Positions 61,582 through 64,000 of a stretch of DNA of 64,000 nt are shown here, in pieces; positions within the stretch are counted from its first letter, which is position 1, and each line of letters opens with the position of its first letter. Made by a program: the position numbers and the translations under genes. The stretch is from assembly GCF_000397065.2 (NCBI RefSeq), contig NZ_KE007326.1, forward strand, positions 260,124 to 324,123, read 5' to 3'. The notes below the pieces were generated by a model that was not told the DNA's origin, ran no database searches, and saw only the letters and a program-made list of their open reading frames with translations. The DNA is from Marinobacter lipolyticus SM19. Its GTDB lineage: Bacteria > Pseudomonadota > Gammaproteobacteria > Pseudomonadales > Oleiphilaceae.

Positions 61582-64000
61582 ATGCGAATTTTACAGGCCC
61601 TTCGCAGCCTGATTCTGACTTTTTTCCGCAAGATTCTGTTTCTGTGGGTCAGAACGGATGTCAGTGGTAACAGCCGCGAAGCTCTCGGGCTCGATCCCGA
61701 CAAGCCTGTCTGCTATGTGCTGCAATACAGTTCCATGTCCAGTCGTCTGGTCCTCGAACAGGAGGTTTTGCGAGGCAATCTGCCGGGTGCTGAAGCATCA
61801 CTGCCCGTCAAGAATGGGCCGGTGCATTCGTTTTTCTTCCTCTATCGACGCATTGGCGGCCTCTTCCAGAAACGACAAACCCCGGTACCGACCTCGGAAT
61901 TCAAGGCACTGGTCCGATTCGGACTTGAGCATCCGGAAACCGATGTCCAGATCGTACCGGTATCCCTGTTCTGGGGACGATCACCGGACAAGGAAAAATC
62001 CCTGGTCAAGCTGCTGTTATCCGACACCTGGTCCGTAGCCGGTCGTCTCCAGAAGCTGCTGATCATCATGCTTCACGGCCGTAACACCTATGTCCAGTTC
62101 AATCAGCCGCTGTCCCTGAAACAGGTAATTGAGGAATACCGCCACAGTGAAGAACGAGCCAACCGTAAACTGGCTCGCATTCTCCGCACACACTTCCGCC
62201 GTGTTCGCCAGGCCGTACTTGGTCCGGATCTGTCCCACCGCCGCACGCTGGTGGAAGGGCTGGTGCGTACCCAGGCGGTAAAGGAAGCCATCCGGGAAAC
62301 CGCCCGCCAGGACGACATCCCGCCGGAGAAGGTCCGGGCGAAGGCCTACAAGTACGCTGATGAAATCGCCGCCAGCATGTCCATTGTTACCATACGCTTC
62401 CTGGAGGTGGTTCTGTCCTGGCTATGGAATCGCATCTACAACGGCATCGCCGTCAACAACATTCGGGTTGCCAAGGAAGTCGCCCAGGACAATGCCGTGG
62501 TGTATGTGCCCTGCCACCGTTCCCACATTGACTACTTGCTGCTGTCCTACGTGCTCTACAAGAACGGTCTGATGCCACCACATATAGCCGCTGGCATTAA
62601 CCTCAACATGCCCATAGTCGGTCCCATACTGCGCCGGGGCGGCGCTTTCTTCATGCGCCGGAGCTTCAAGGACAATCCGCTCTACGCCACAGTATTCAAC
62701 GAATACATGCACGTCATGTTCACCCGGGGGTACTCGGTGGAATATTTCGTGGAAGGCGGCCGCAGCCGCACCGGCCGCATGCTCCAACCACGACCCGGAA
62801 TGCTGGCGATGACCGTCCGCAGTTTCCTGCGCAACCACCGCAAACCCATTGTGTTCGTGCCGGTGTACGTGGGTTATGAGAAAGTCATGGAAGGTCGCTC
62901 CTACCTCGGCGAGCTTCGGGGCAAGAAAAAACAGAAAGAAAGCGTTTTTGGCCTGGCCAAGACCGTACGCAAGCTCAGCAACTCCTTTGGCAGGGTCGCC
63001 GTGAATTTTGGCGAGGCCATTCCCCTTGAGGATGTCCTGAACGAGACCCACCCAAGCTGGCGCAACGAAGCTTTTGACGCTGAGTATCGTCCGTCCTGGT
63101 TGCCAGATGCGGTGGACAGGCTTGCCACCCGCGTAGCGGCCAATATCAATGCCTCAGTGGCGGTGAACCCTATTGGCATGACAGCCACCGTGCTGCTGGG
63201 CACCGACCGGCTGGCCATGGACGAAAGCCAGCTTATCCGCCTGATGGATCAGTACGCCAACCTGCTGAAGGCGTTCCCCTATGCCGATACCGTTACCATG
63301 CCCGAGGGCAGTGGTAAGGATTGGGTGGCCTACTGCGAAACGATGGGACTGGTGACCCGCCAGCCCCAGAAACTGGGGGACATCATCGCCCTGGAAGGCA
63401 GCAATGCCATCCTGATGACCTACTATCGCAACAACATCCAGCATCTGTTCGCTTTGCCCTCGCTGATTGCCAGCCTGTTTGAGAACAAGGATTCACTTCA
63501 GCGGGACAAGATCGTTTTCCTGGCCAGCGTTGCCTATCCCTATTTTCAGTCCGAGCTGTTCCTGAAATACGATCCCGATGAGGTGGAAGGTGTCATCAAT
63601 CAATGGATTGACCTGATGATTGAACAGGGTCTGATGGTTGAAGAAGACGGCCGGATCTACCGTCCGGAAGAAGGCACCGACGCCATGTTGCGCCTGCGGG
63701 TACTGTCGCGGTTTATCATTCAGACCCTGGAGCGCTACCACATTGCCATTGGCATTCTGCGCAAGTACGGTTCCGGTCGGATCAGCGCTGCCGAGCTTGA
63801 AGAACAAAGCACACTGCTCGCGGAGCGTATGTCGATTCTGTTTGGATTAAACGCCCCCGAGTTCTTCGACAAGAGCCTGTTCCGCAACTTTATTGCCAAT
63901 ATGCAGAAGAACGGCGTCATCACCACGGATGACAACGGCCTGCTCAGTTATACTGAAGGATTAGACGAGGTGGCGGAAGATGCCCGCCTGGTTCTGAGTG
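61582..64000 (+). CDS. plsB: Glycerol-3-phosphate acyltransferase (3' partial)
   Basis: The frame is open from ATG 61582 (GGAG upstream) to the window end, more than 800 residues, as in PlsB. It starts MRILQALRSLILTFFRKILF. The acyltransferase HX4D motif is PCHRSHIDYLLL and later motifs include FFMRRSFKDN and FVEGGRSRTGR. PlsB transfers acyl groups from acyl-ACP or acyl-CoA to glycerol-3-phosphate at the inner membrane, the first step of phospholipid synthesis. The C-terminus lies beyond the window. Confidence 0.96.
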   Translation, partial: MRILQALRSLILTFFRKILFLWVRTDVSGNSREALGLDPDKPVCYVLQYSSMSSRLVLEQEVLRGNLPGAEASLPVKNGPVHSFFFLYRRIGGLFQKRQTPVPTSEFKALVRFGLEHPETDVQIVPVSLFWGRSPDKEKSLVKLLLSDTWSVAGRLQKLLIIMLHGRNTYVQFNQPLSLKQVIEEYRHSEERANRKLARILRTHFRRVRQAVLGPDLSHRRTLVEGLVRTQAVKEAIRETARQDDIPPEKVRAKAYKYADEIAASMSIVTIRFLEVVLSWLWNRIYNGIAVNNIRVAKEVAQDNAVVYVPCHRSHIDYLLLSYVLYKNGLMPPHIAAGINLNMPIVGPILRRGGAFFMRRSFKDNPLYATVFNEYMHVMFTRGYSVEYFVEGGRSRTGRMLQPRPGMLAMTVRSFLRNHRKPIVFVPVYVGYEKVMEGRSYLGELRGKKKQKESVFGLAKTVRKLSNSFGRVAVNFGEAIPLEDVLNETHPSWRNEAFDAEYRPSWLPDAVDRLATRVAANINASVAVNPIGMTATVLLGTDRLAMDESQLIRLMDQYANLLKAFPYADTVTMPEGSGKDWVAYCETMGLVTRQPQKLGDIIALEGSNAILMTYYRNNIQHLFALPSLIASLFENKDSLQRDKIVFLASVAYPYFQSELFLKYDPDEVEGVINQWIDLMIEQGLMVEEDGRIYRPEEGTDAMLRLRVLSRFIIQTLERYHIAIGILRKYGSGRISAAELEEQSTLLAERMSILFGLNAPEFFDKSLFRNFIANMQKNGVITTDDNGLLSYTEGLDEVAEDARLVLS

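Overview
The window looks like chromosomal DNA of a marine, hydrocarbon/lipid-oriented gammaproteobacterium, most likely Marinobacter or a close relative. This rests on the protein make-up: a short wax-ester-type fatty acyl-CoA reductase, PlsB, a membrane fatty acid desaturase, an AMP-forming acetyl-CoA synthetase with its LuxR-type response regulator, and a FhuCDBF-like siderophore uptake set. It also rests on gene style (GC-rich, tightly packed, many convergent 3' overlaps). No rRNA, tRNA, CRISPR array, prophage, plasmid functions or transposase gene was seen.

Layout. 1-10 kb: the end of a MASE1-type diguanylate cyclase, a dienoyl-CoA isomerase-like crotonase, a cold-shock protein with a leader and terminator, a PanE-like reductase/MtfA-like peptidase pair, DoxX and an extradiol dioxygenase, an AraC/AhpD-like pair and a Tag-like glycosylase. 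10-16 kb: a periplasmic copper chaperone, a three-gene 2-oxoacid dehydrogenase operon (E1alpha, E1beta, E2), a PsiE-like membrane protein, YjdM and a histidine phosphatase. 16-26 kb: an ABC exporter, then an iron-siderophore locus with candidate Fur boxes in front of the ATPase gene and the TonB receptor, and an unlisted 36-residue membrane mini-ORF behind the receptor. 26-32 kb: oxidoreductases, PBP4-type DacB and two DUF4398 lipoproteins, one fused to OmpA. 32-38 kb: an acyl-CoA operon (ACAD10/11-like dehydrogenase, APH-type kinase, phosphatase, two SDRs) with a divergent LysR regulator. 38-50 kb: an EAL protein, amino/hydroxy acid enzymes, the desaturase, and acs with its regulator. 50-58 kb: the fatty acyl-CoA reductase, then a signalling island with an orphan FleN/MinD-like ATPase, an HDOD-histidine kinase, and a Rec-PAS-GGDEF-EAL protein. 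58-64 kb: a methyltransferase/DUF2156 pair, MurI, NudC and the start of plsB, which runs off the window.

Two features stand out. First, five long intergenic hairpin elements (A-E) have perfectly complementary 25-30 bp arms. The arm sequence differs from copy to copy while the loop core is shared, so the arms appear to change together. Two lie in tandem inside the acyl-CoA operon and one sits beside a GTAG-type REP palindrome. Second, an 11-G homopolymer lies exactly on the P-loop codons of the FleN/MinD-like ATPase, which makes it a candidate phase-variable switch at the head of a c-di-GMP signalling island. The acyl-CoA operon also matches the kinase-plus-ACAD logic known for 4-hydroxyacyl-CoA breakdown.

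All family assignments come from reading motifs and remembered family patterns. No database search was run.
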